A program made the translations under genes and the position numbers. DNA of 9,925 nt, taken from positions 1 to 9,925 of the forward strand of contig JAEYUG010000053.1 in NCBI GenBank assembly GCA_023432805.1, read 5' to 3'. Of the stretch, positions 1 to 6,975 are shown in pieces (positions within the stretch are counted from its first letter, which is position 1; every line of letters begins with the position of its first letter). The DNA is from Bacteroidota bacterium (GTDB taxonomy: Bacteria; Bacteroidota; Ignavibacteria; SZUA-365). A model generated the notes under the pieces. That model was not told the origin of the DNA. It did not search any database and saw only the letters and a program-made list of their open reading frames with translations.

Positions 1-1
1 C

Positions 2-703
2 ATCGGTGCATTCACTGCGACCAACACGACGAACGCACCGGTGGTTGCGACAATCACCGTGACGCCGAGCTACACGAACGCGGGTGTGACCTGCACAGGC
101 GCACCAATCTCGTTCACGATCACTGTCAATCCGACGCCGACCGTGGACCAGGTGGCGAACCAGGTGCGCTGCAACGGCACCCAGACTGCGGCAGTCACCT
201 TCACGGGCTTCGTGCCCGGTACGGTGTATTCGTGGGTGAACACGAACACGGCCATCGGTCTGGCGGCAAACGGCACCGGCAACATCGCCGCGTTCTCGGC
301 GACCAACACCACGAACGCACCCCTTGTTGCAACGATCACCGTTACCCCGAGCTACGAGAACGCAGGTGTGACCTGCACGGGCACGCCGATCTCGTTCACG
401 ATCACCGTCAATCCGACGCCGACCGTGAATCAGGTGCCGAATCAGGTTGTCTGCAACGGCATACCGACGACCCCGGTCGCCTTCACCGGCTTCGTGCCCG
501 GCACGGTGTATTCGTGGACGAACAACACACCGGGTATCGGCCTGGCTGCGAACGGTACCGGCAACATCGGAGCGTTCAACGCGATCAACAATGGCAACGC
601 GCCAGTCGTGGCAACCATTACGGTCACCCCGAGCTACGAGAACGCAGGCACAACCTGCACCGGCACGCCGATCAGCTTCACCATCACCGTCAATCCGACG
701 CCT
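2..703 (+). repeat. tandem 282-bp (94-residue) PKD-like repeats
   Basis: Three in-register units are visible: a partial one at 2-139 and full ones at 140-421 and 422-703, each ending in an ITVNPTP motif. The unit carries VPGTVYSW, IGLAANGTGNI, VATITVTPSY and ISFTITVNPTP in that order. Nucleotide similarity between units is very high by eye, including many shared synonymous sites, which suggests recent duplication or gene conversion. The window cuts into the array, so the total copy number is unknown. The third unit changes into a different domain after ITVNPTP. Confidence 0.95.
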
Positions 704-2665
704 GCCTGCAGCATCACCCAGAGCGGTCCGCTCTGTCCTGGTGCACAGGTCGTGCTCTCCGGTCCTCCGGGAATGGCGAAGTACGAGTGGATCGTGACCG
801 GCAACGGTTCGATCAGTGGTGTCAACGATCAGCAGCAGGTCACCATCATCGCCGGAAGCGTCTGCGGCCAGACGATGCTTGTGACGCTGAACATCGAAGA
901 CAACAACACCTGCACCAATACCTGCACGCAGAGCATCATGGTTGAGGATGACATCGATCCCATCGTCGTGAAGGGTTCGATCGATGCGTGCTATCCGACC
1001 CTGCAGGATGCGGAAGCCGCCGCAGTCGCAGCCACCTCCGCTTCGGACAACTGCGTGACGAACCTCGTTCTGGTTCCTTCCTCCAATGGAACGACCTGCG
1101 ATGTGGTCATCACCGTCACTGCCGAAGACAACTGCGGCAACACGGCGTTCGTGACCTACAACACGCGCATCGACGGTACGGCACCGACCTTCACGTTCGT
1201 TCCGGCGGACGAGGAGATCGAGTGCTCGCAGACGCCGCAGTTCGGTACGCCGATTGCGACGGACGCCTGCGGTGTTGCCACGGTCTATCCGGTCGGCAAC
1301 CCCGTGCGCAACGACAGCAACTGCCCGAGCGAGTACACGCTGACCATGAGCTGGTATGCGGTCGACGCCTGCGGCAACCAGTCGCCGTCCGTGTCGCAGA
1401 CCATCACCGTGGTCGACAACACGGCGCCGATCATGCTGCCGATGGATCCGAAGTATGTCGTCTGCGGCGGCACGCTCACGTGGGACACCCCCACCGAAGT
1501 GCCTGACGCATGCGGTGGCCAGTACCAGCTGGTCAACACGACGATCGATGTGCTTCCGAACGTGCCACTGCCCGGTCAGAAGACGCATCGCAAGACGTGG
1601 TTCGTGACCGACGGCTGCGGCAACAATTCGCAGGTGTCGCAGGATATCGTCGAGGAGCGCTGCCAGTACTTCACGCTCACACAGGGTGCCTACGGCAACG
1701 CGAACGGAAGCTGGTGCGGACCCGGCCAGCCTCGTCGCCTCGCATTGATCCAGAGCCTGCTCTCGGCTCCGAATCCGACCTCGCTCGTGCTTGGACTCCC
1801 CGGCAAGAGCTTCACCATCACCTACAACGACGCAGCCTGCGTGATCCAGCGCATGCCGGGTGGCGGTCCCGCCCAGGCGCTTCCGAACGGCAACACCGTG
1901 TTCGGCAGCAACTGCTCGACCGCTCCGATCCAGCTGCAGAACGGACGCTTCAAGAACAATCTGCTCTCGCAGACACTGACCCTTGGACTGAACCTCCGTC
2001 TCGATCCGGGTCTCGGTACCCTCGTCAAGCTGCCTGATCCGACCACGCCGTGGCTTGTCACGCAGGGCGCGGATCGTGTCAACGGCATCTGCGGCGATGG
2101 TGACGATCTGCCGTTCGGTCCCTACCTCTACAAGCTGATCCCGGTCTCCGTGCTGAACAAGCTCGGTTCGAACGGGACCAACAAGACGGTGGGTGATTTG
2201 TACGCCCTCGCCAATCAGGCACTTGGTGGTGCGAACGTGGCGCCGACCTCGCTCGGTGACATTGTTGCAGCACTTGGTGCGATCAACGACGGTTTCGACG
2301 AAGGACGCTTCTTCAGCGGCTATGTCTCTGCTCCGCCGCCGCCGAAGGCTTCCGCAGACGTGAGCGTCGCCGACGACTTCGTGCTTGCGGCCAACCATCC
2401 GAATCCCTTCAACCCGACGACCACGATCACCTATGCGGTTCCCGAACCGTCGACCGTGACCATGACCGTCTACAATGAACTCGGAGCGGTGGTCGACGTC
2501 ATCGTCAACGACTACAAGTCCGCCGGCAGCTACATGGTCACCTGGAACGCCACAAGCGCGACAGGCGAGACGCTGCCCTCTGGCGTGTACATCTACGAAC
2601 TCCGCGCCTCCACGGCCGAAGGTCGCCAGGTGAAACTCACGCGCCGTATGCTTCTCATGAAGTAA
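2..2665 (+). CDS. T9SS-secreted multidomain surface protein (PKD-like and HYR-like repeats), 5' partial
   Basis: The frame is open from the first bases, so the true start lies upstream; the GTG at 41 is an internal Val codon inside a repeat. The visible part is 887 residues. Residues 1-46 are the end of one PKD-like repeat, followed by two full 94-residue copies (47-140 and 141-234), each with a VxCNG and a TCTGxPI cysteine motif. Residues 235-315 form another Ig/PKD-like domain. Residues 316-554 hold three HYR-like domains with EDNCGN, VDACGN and TDGCGN motifs and D(G/N)TAP boundaries. A conserved Bacteroidetes-type module starting FTLTQGAYGN covers about 555-775, then a Pro-rich linker. Residues 791-887 are a T9SS type A sorting domain (PNPFNPTTTI, SGVYIYEL, basic end). 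Known for these families: export by type IX secretion and surface attachment or release after cleavage of the tail. An adhesin or structural role is inferred; the ligand is unknown. A terminator follows directly. Confidence 0.93.
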   Translation: MGAFTATNTTNAPVVATITVTPSYTNAGVTCTGAPISFTITVNPTPTVDQVANQVRCNGTQTAAVTFTGFVPGTVYSWVNTNTAIGLAANGTGNIAAFSATNTTNAPLVATITVTPSYENAGVTCTGTPISFTITVNPTPTVNQVPNQVVCNGIPTTPVAFTGFVPGTVYSWTNNTPGIGLAANGTGNIGAFNAINNGNAPVVATITVTPSYENAGTTCTGTPISFTITVNPTPACSITQSGPLCPGAQVVLSGPPGMAKYEWIVTGNGSISGVNDQQQVTIIAGSVCGQTMLVTLNIEDNNTCTNTCTQSIMVEDDIDPIVVKGSIDACYPTLQDAEAAAVAATSASDNCVTNLVLVPSSNGTTCDVVITVTAEDNCGNTAFVTYNTRIDGTAPTFTFVPADEEIECSQTPQFGTPIATDACGVATVYPVGNPVRNDSNCPSEYTLTMSWYAVDACGNQSPSVSQTITVVDNTAPIMLPMDPKYVVCGGTLTWDTPTEVPDACGGQYQLVNTTIDVLPNVPLPGQKTHRKTWFVTDGCGNNSQVSQDIVEERCQYFTLTQGAYGNANGSWCGPGQPRRLALIQSLLSAPNPTSLVLGLPGKSFTITYNDAACVIQRMPGGGPAQALPNGNTVFGSNCSTAPIQLQNGRFKNNLLSQTLTLGLNLRLDPGLGTLVKLPDPTTPWLVTQGADRVNGICGDGDDLPFGPYLYKLIPVSVLNKLGSNGTNKTVGDLYALANQALGGANVAPTSLGDIVAALGAINDGFDEGRFFSGYVSAPPPPKASADVSVADDFVLAANHPNPFNPTTTITYAVPEPSTVTMTVYNELGAVVDVIVNDYKSAGSYMVTWNATSATGETLPSGVYIYELRASTAEGRQVKLTRRMLLMK
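947..1663 (+). repeat. three divergent HYR-like (Ig-fold, Cys-rich) domain repeats
   Basis: The boundaries fall at D-D-I-D-P (947), D-G-T-A-P (1172) and D-N-T-A-P (1415). Each unit has an early Asp-x-Cys motif (SDNC, TDACG, PDACG) and a late (D)xxCGN motif, as in the HYR-like domains common in Bacteroidetes surface proteins. Unlike the upstream PKD-like array, these copies have diverged strongly. A stalk or adhesive role is inferred from the family. Confidence 0.8.
2372..2662 (+). other. T9SS type A C-terminal sorting domain
   Basis: These last 97 codons encode the L..NxPNPFNPxTxIxY start, a VTMTVYNELG strand, a G-S-Y-x-V-x-W-(N/D) strand, the LPSGVYIYEL motif and a final basic segment ending RRMLLMK. 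This order matches the FlgD-like type IX secretion sorting domains. The signal is normally removed after passage through the outer membrane. It is the strongest taxonomic clue in the window. Confidence 0.93.
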
Positions 2666-2671
2666 CGACAT

Positions 2672-2687
2672 GGTGCCTCCGGGCACC
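2672..2687 (+). terminator. small hairpin just after the stop codon
   Basis: The perfect 6-bp stem GGTGCC/GGCACC with a TCCG loop begins 7 bases after the TAA of the surface-protein gene. There is no T-tract. It may protect the 3' end or act together with the larger hairpin 13 bases downstream. Confidence 0.45.
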
Positions 2688-2700
2688 GCGAACCTCGAAC

Positions 2701-2738
2701 CACCGCGCCCCGTCCCATGCATCGGACGGGGCGCGGTG
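2701..2738 (+). terminator. strong hairpin, probable transcription terminator
   Basis: The left arm CACCGCGCCCCGTCC (2701-2715) pairs perfectly over 15 bp with 2724-2738 around an 8-base loop, CATGCATC. The stem is very GC-rich. The following bases (CGTTGTGACAG) are only weakly T-rich, so this is not a textbook intrinsic terminator. Its position right after the stop and before a new promoter makes a terminator the best reading. Confidence 0.75.
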
Positions 2739-2785
2739 CGTTGTGACAGTTCCGTGCATGCCACCGGATGCATGAAGAGAGCCGC

Positions 2786-2815
2786 TTGCATTCGAGGCAT
2801 GGGGGTGTATATTTG
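2786..2815 (+). promoter_or_regulatory. Bacteroidetes-type promoter (TTG-N19-TATATTTG)
   Basis: TATATTTG at 2808-2815 fits the TAnnTTTG -7 element of Bacteroidetes housekeeping promoters exactly. A TTG at 2786-2788 lies 19 bases upstream, which is the expected distance for the -33 element. The match sits in a local AT-rich dip after the terminator. It would start RNA near 2820-2823 and drive the four-gene operon, leaving a leader of about 200 nt. Confidence 0.7.
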
Positions 2816-2905
2816 CGACATCTCGTATCCGTATTGCATCTGTCCCCGCGCCGACTCGTCAGGTTTCATTGACTGATCGGCAGGTTTTCGACCGAGCGGA
2901 GTTTC

Positions 2906-2989
2906 ATGCGCTTCCGCTGCACGGCTACCGCGCGACGTCGCGGCGTCGCGCTGTGGATTGACACGCCCGCATCCTGCTGCACGCAGTGA
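2906..2989 (+). CDS. possible upstream leader ORF (27 codons)
   Basis: An ATG at 2906 opens a 27-residue frame (starting MRFRCTATARRR and ending ASCCTQ) whose TGA at 2987-2989 overlaps a GTG at 2986 in the downstream gene's frame (GTGA). The palindrome at 2931-2942 lies inside it. There is no homology that I recognise and a short frame like this is likely by chance in GC-rich DNA. The stop/start overlap is the only reason to list it, as a possible coupling or attenuation element. Confidence 0.15.
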   Translation: MRFRCTATARRRGVALWIDTPASCCTQ

Positions 2990-3030
2990 GGCGCGCGACA
3001 GCCATGCATCCACACGCAAACACCGTCGTC

Positions 3031-5571
3031 ATGTCGATCGTGAAATACACCGTCCGCTTCCTTGCCCTCTTGTGCGGTCTGCTTGCGGCACCGCTCGTAC
3101 TGCATGCCCAGCAGCAGGCACTCCCGCCCGTGCTCGTCGGTCCCTACGACGGCAGCGACGTCGTCGACCAGCTCGTCGTCTGGACCTGGTTCATGCAACC
3201 GACCACCAGCGACGGCACGGCCGTCACCTGCGAACTCCGCTGCGTCGAGCTCTTCGACGGTCAGACTCCCGAAGAGGCCTTCCGCTCCAATCCCGCCGTA
3301 CTTGTCCGTTCGAACCTGACCAGCTCCGCCTGGCAGACCAACCTCGCCGCGCGAAACTTCCGCCCCGGCCACCGCTACGCCTGGCGCATCACCGCGTTCG
3401 CGCGCGGTCGTATCGTGAGCGAGAGCGAGATCTGGCGCTTCACCTACGCACAACCCACCGACCCCGACGTGTTACGCAGTGTGGTGGAAGCCGCCAATGC
3501 GCGTATGCAGGAGGGAGTGGATGGTGCTGGGTCGGTTGACCTCTACGAGGCGGGCACGTCGCAGACACCGGGGGAAGTGTCCGCAACCGTGACATCCGGC
3601 CGGGATATTCCGACAGGCGAAGACATCAGTGTCACCGCCGGGGATCCCATCACCCAGGCCGATCCGGCCACCGCCGGGGACCCCGGCACCAGCGGCGATC
3701 CCACCCCCGCTGCGCCGTCGGAGGCTTCCGCAGTGAGGCCGCTGCGCGTGCGGGGACATTCGCGTCTGACCGCGGAAACGGCCAATCGTCGCGGTCTGCT
3801 CTCGGAAAATCCCGCGCGCTTTGCGCGCCTCCAACTCGATCCCCGCATCGAATTCTTCAACGCACCGTTCGACTTCTCCGCAATCGTGACAACGGAGGAA
3901 AACATCCGAAAATCGACGTTGAATCGGGGATCGCTCGGCTTCCGCAGTGATTCGCGCGACATGCGCGTGCTCGTCACGCAGCACATCGACCGGCGCATCG
4001 AGGAACTCGAGCAGCAGCGCGCGGCGCTCGTCGCGGACTCCCTCCGTGAGTTCATGCTGCTCGACACCGCGGAGTTCGACGCGCGCATCGAAGAGTTGCG
4101 CGAGCTGCGTTCGGCCGAACCGGAGTCGCAGATCGAGTCGTTGCGCAGTCTCGGCGTGCTCGATGCATCGGAGTCCGCCCTGCTCGACGTTCCGGAAGTC
4201 GGCTTCGGCGCGGTGGTTCCGCGATATTCGGATCTCTTTTTCAGCAATGTCACGGTCACCGGTGGTTCGGCGCTGATCAATCCCGGTCATCTGCTGGTCG
4301 GCGCGACCATCGGCAAGCTGCAGCGCACGATCGCGCTCGAGCAGTTTTCGCTCGCGCCTCTCGCAGAGAATCCCGAGCTCGGCGAACCGCTGTTCTTCCG
4401 CAATGTGTATGCGGGGCGCCTCGGCTACGGGCGCCGCAGCGGTGATCATGTGCTCGTGTCTGCGATGTACGCCGATGATGACGAGCAGTCGCGGATTCTG
4501 GCGGACCTGCTCGACTCGACGGCGACACAGCTGGCGCGACAGGAGAATCATGTGCTCGGGTTGTCCGGTCGATGGGAGCTCGCGGAGGCGGGGCTCGTGC
4601 TCGATGGTGAAGTGAACACGTCCCTCACGTACGGCGATCCCCTCGGAGGCACCTTCATCAATCGCTCGATGCCCACGTCGCTCGCGCGCGTGTTCGGACG
4701 CGGAACCATTGGCGACGGTGCGATGGCGGATGTCAGCTACGCGGCGCGCGGCATCTGGCGTTTCGACAGGGAGGGGGGACGCGTGTTCGGTGGTGTCCGC
4801 TTCGTTGGTCCCGGCTACCGTTCGGTGGGAACCGCGGCGCTGCGCAGCGACGTGATCAGCTACGATGGCGGCTACGAGCATCTGCTCATGGACCGCACGC
4901 TGCGGCTGAACGGCACCGTGGGTCGCGAGCTGTCGGGTTTCGTCGACGGGCGCGCGATGCGTACCATCATCGACAAGCTCGGCGCCTCGATCGATCTGCG
5001 TCTGCCGCGCCTGCCGACTGTGGGACTCAGCTACGTCGTCAACGTGCAGAAGCTCGTGCCGTTCTCGGATTCGCTCGTCGATCTGTACGCGCGCATCGAC
5101 CAGATCGGGCTCTCCTCGACGTGGAGCCATCGCGTCGGAGCCGAGCGCGCGATGACGAGTCTGCTCGTCAACATGCAGCAGGGCAACAGCTCCGACAGCG
5201 TCGGGATCTTCCAGTCGATCGTGGCGATGCTGTCGACCCGCATCGTGTTCCGCGCTCCCTTCAGTGTGTTCGTCTCCCTGAGCCGCTCGCATACCGTGAC
5301 ACATGAGGAAACGGATGCAGCAGCCGTGCACTCGGCCGATCTCGCCGTGACCTGGATGCCGGCCGCGGCCTGGAGCAGCACGCTCGGCCTGCGTGGCAGC
5401 ATCGAGAAGGACCGTGATCTGTTCGGATTCTTCATCGAGACACAACTCGATCTCGGCGAGCATTTCACGTTGCAGCTTCGCGGAGAGCGCAATGTGAGCG
5501 CCGACGTCCTTGTTCCTGAAAGCGGCTTTGCCGAGAACATCGCCCGCTTCATCACCGTTATGCGTTTCTAA
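3031..5571 (+). CDS. probable outer-membrane beta-barrel protein with N-terminal Ig/FN3-like domain
   Basis: The start is taken as the ATG at 3031 because it gives a classical signal peptide (MSIVKYTVRF, hydrophobic core, cut after LHA at residue 26). GTG 2986 and ATG 3004 are in-frame alternatives, and a GAGG lies 12 bases before 3004. The protein has 846 residues. Residues 30-141 look like an Ig/FN3-like domain (GPYDG near the start, RYAWRITAFARG near the end). A helix and a Pro/Asp/Gly/Thr linker with repeated GDP/DP follow (about 170-245). Residues 270-310 (FDFSAIVTTEEN..LNRGSLGF) and 387-432 (VVPRYSDLFFSNVTVTGG..PGHLLVGATIGKL) resemble the start of barrel proteins common in this phylum. 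Between them is a charged predicted coiled coil (311-377). The rest alternates like amphipathic strands and ends in Phe (TVMRF), as outer-membrane barrels do. It has no T9SS tail. It is the first gene of the operon, 35 nt before the next. Substrate and role are unknown. Confidence 0.85.
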   Translation: MSIVKYTVRFLALLCGLLAAPLVLHAQQQALPPVLVGPYDGSDVVDQLVVWTWFMQPTTSDGTAVTCELRCVELFDGQTPEEAFRSNPAVLVRSNLTSSAWQTNLAARNFRPGHRYAWRITAFARGRIVSESEIWRFTYAQPTDPDVLRSVVEAANARMQEGVDGAGSVDLYEAGTSQTPGEVSATVTSGRDIPTGEDISVTAGDPITQADPATAGDPGTSGDPTPAAPSEASAVRPLRVRGHSRLTAETANRRGLLSENPARFARLQLDPRIEFFNAPFDFSAIVTTEENIRKSTLNRGSLGFRSDSRDMRVLVTQHIDRRIEELEQQRAALVADSLREFMLLDTAEFDARIEELRELRSAEPESQIESLRSLGVLDASESALLDVPEVGFGAVVPRYSDLFFSNVTVTGGSALINPGHLLVGATIGKLQRTIALEQFSLAPLAENPELGEPLFFRNVYAGRLGYGRRSGDHVLVSAMYADDDEQSRILADLLDSTATQLARQENHVLGLSGRWELAEAGLVLDGEVNTSLTYGDPLGGTFINRSMPTSLARVFGRGTIGDGAMADVSYAARGIWRFDREGGRVFGGVRFVGPGYRSVGTAALRSDVISYDGGYEHLLMDRTLRLNGTVGRELSGFVDGRAMRTIIDKLGASIDLRLPRLPTVGLSYVVNVQKLVPFSDSLVDLYARIDQIGLSSTWSHRVGAERAMTSLLVNMQQGNSSDSVGIFQSIVAMLSTRIVFRAPFSVFVSLSRSHTVTHEETDAAAVHSADLAVTWMPAAAWSSTLGLRGSIEKDRDLFGFFIETQLDLGEHFTLQLRGERNVSADVLVPESGFAENIARFITVMRF

Positions 5572-5606
5572 TTCCAGATCCAACCACATCACATACAGGA
5601 CCACAC

Positions 5607-6965
5607 ATGGTCGCATCATTTCTTCATCGTACTCGCATGACACGGTGCTCCGTGCTCGCGGTTCTCGCCGTCATGCTCGTCAGTTCATTCCCCGCATTCG
5701 CGCAGAACGCGCTGCGAAAGAAGCAGGCGTCGAGTCGGAAGTACTCGAGTCTCATCATTCAGGAAGTACCGGCTCGAGACAAGTCGAAGCGCGCTTTCAT
5801 AGCGCTGTACGCGCAGGAAGCGAAGGAGGCGACGAGCGGCAAGTATCAGGGTGGGGGGTTCGGGCTTCTGCTGGTCGGCGACAGAAAGGCACTCGGCACA
5901 CAGGTGCTCGGTGTCAATACACAGCTGGCGAAGGCGGGCAAGGGACTCAACACGGCAGCGGTCAAGTCGCGCATTGACAATGCCGTCTCATCTCTGGTCG
6001 GTCAGTTCCGCGTTCGACCTCTCGACGAGAGCGAACTGAAGGCTGTGATTGGCGGACCTTCCTTCCGGGGCAGCAAGGCGTCACTTGCGATGAACAAGGA
6101 TGTCGACATGGCGAACAGTGCACTTGCAGGTGTTGCTGGCGCCGCTTCCGGTGCAGGGGCCATCGGATCCTATGTTGCCACAGTCGGTGGCATCACTCCT
6201 GCGGTGGCTGGTGCCTCTGCGAATCTGACAGGTATCGTCATGGGTGGAGCAGGCGGCACGTTTCTTGGGGCGGGATTGGGAGCTGTTGTCGGGGCTGGCG
6301 GTCTGGCTCTGGCAGGAGGCATCGCCATCGGTACCGGTGCTGACAAACTTGCAGGTGCGTTCATATCGTGGGCAACCAATGGAGAGGAGAATTCCATCGG
6401 CGGATGGCTTGCATCCAAGACCGAGGATTCCGATCCGCCTCCATCGAACACGTCCGACAACAGTGGCGATCAGTCCGGAAATACCGATGCTGGAACGTCT
6501 GGTGCAGACAACAGCTCCGGTGATGACGGTTCGTCGACAGACGACGATTCCTCCGGTGACGATGGGTCCACCAGTGGCGGCGACGGTGGCGATTCCGGAA
6601 CAGCCAATCCCATGAACGACGAGAACTCCGATCCCTCGCGCGTGCTCACCTTCGCCATCGCGACGGGACTCGGTAAGGGCGAGGCCACGCGCATTCTCAA
6701 GGCGCTCGACACAAAGGGTGGTGGTGCGCTCGGCGCCTCGCGCTCGACCATCACCATGCAGCAGATTCTGGCCTTCGACGCTGCCGTGGGCGGCATGTAC
6801 CTGCGCAGCATCAACCGTTCGCTCGCCGCGCGTCGCGGTGCGCGAGGCTTCCGCGAGTCGACCCGCGTCGGAGGAGACCTGAAGATGATCTATGATGGTG
6901 TGACCGATCCCGCGAATATTTCCGCGAAGGTCAACACCGCACGATTCAGAACATCCGTCCGCTAG
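5607..6965 (+). CDS. exported glycine-zipper protein with Asp/Ser/Gly-rich linker, unknown function
   Basis: The 452-residue product starts at ATG 5607 with AGGA six bases upstream; M11 (5637) is an alternative. The signal peptide ends FPAFA|Q at residue 32. Residues 33-165 form a mixed charged domain that I do not recognise. Residues 172-255 are almost purely Gly, Ala and small hydrophobic residues, with a clear G221xxxG225xxxG229 zipper (GAGLGAVVG), and could form packed membrane helices or a pore-like hairpin. Residues 275-334 are a low-complexity Asp/Ser/Gly/Asn linker, possibly Ca2+-binding, but without exact repeats. The C-terminal 115 residues look globular and basic (RSINRSLAARRGARGF). 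The gene lies 35 nt after the barrel gene and 10 nt before the next, so co-transcription is likely. The layout (soluble head, hydrophobic zipper, flexible linker, basic tail) recalls membrane-inserting proteins such as bacteriocins, but no homology can be claimed. Confidence 0.85.
   Translation: MVASFLHRTRMTRCSVLAVLAVMLVSSFPAFAQNALRKKQASSRKYSSLIIQEVPARDKSKRAFIALYAQEAKEATSGKYQGGGFGLLLVGDRKALGTQVLGVNTQLAKAGKGLNTAAVKSRIDNAVSSLVGQFRVRPLDESELKAVIGGPSFRGSKASLAMNKDVDMANSALAGVAGAASGAGAIGSYVATVGGITPAVAGASANLTGIVMGGAGGTFLGAGLGAVVGAGGLALAGGIAIGTGADKLAGAFISWATNGEENSIGGWLASKTEDSDPPPSNTSDNSGDQSGNTDAGTSGADNSSGDDGSSTDDDSSGDDGSTSGGDGGDSGTANPMNDENSDPSRVLTFAIATGLGKGEATRILKALDTKGGGALGASRSTITMQQILAFDAAVGGMYLRSINRSLAARRGARGFRESTRVGGDLKMIYDGVTDPANISAKVNTARFRTSVR
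6429..6606 (+). repeat. Asp/Ser/Gly-rich low-complexity coding segment
   Basis: This segment codes for about 60 residues made almost only of D, S, G, N, T and P, with repeated SSGDDGS and DGGDSG runs. At DNA level TCCGGTGA-type words recur. It separates the hydrophobic zipper from the C-terminal domain and is probably a flexible acidic linker. Repeat slippage could change its length between strains. Confidence 0.75.
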
Positions 6966-6975
6966 CAGGTCCGCC

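Larger units (their letters stand above)
2666..3030. other. intergenic region and 5' leader
   Basis: This 365-base stretch separates the surface-protein gene from the downstream operon. It contains two 3' hairpins, a Bacteroidetes-type promoter (2786-2815) and a leader of about 200 nt if transcription begins near 2822. Within the leader, CGCGACGTCGCG at 2931-2942 is a perfect 12-bp palindrome, followed at once by a second GCGTCGCG. ATGCATC recurs at 2717-2723 (terminator loop) and 3003-3009, with the related GGATGCATG at 2767-2775. I see no tRNA or riboswitch that I recognise. Confidence 0.7.

Noticed and set aside
2..703. CRISPR-like array
   Set aside because: The repeats are 282 bp, contiguous, in frame and protein-coding, with no spacers.
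2670..2876. Small + strand frame after the surface-protein gene
   Set aside because: It runs through the terminator hairpin and the promoter, and its product is Cys/Arg-rich without features.
3472..5643. Long open frame of 723 codons on the - strand
   Set aside because: It lies wholly antisense to the barrel gene. Its product is rich in His, Arg and Glu with no recognisable domain, typical of a shadow frame in GC-rich DNA, while the + strand product has a signal peptide and barrel features.
6429..6606. Thrombospondin type 3 or RTX calcium-binding repeats
   Set aside because: The segment is rich in Asp and Gly, but the fixed DxDxDG or GGxGxDxxx spacing is missing, so it is kept as a low-complexity linker.
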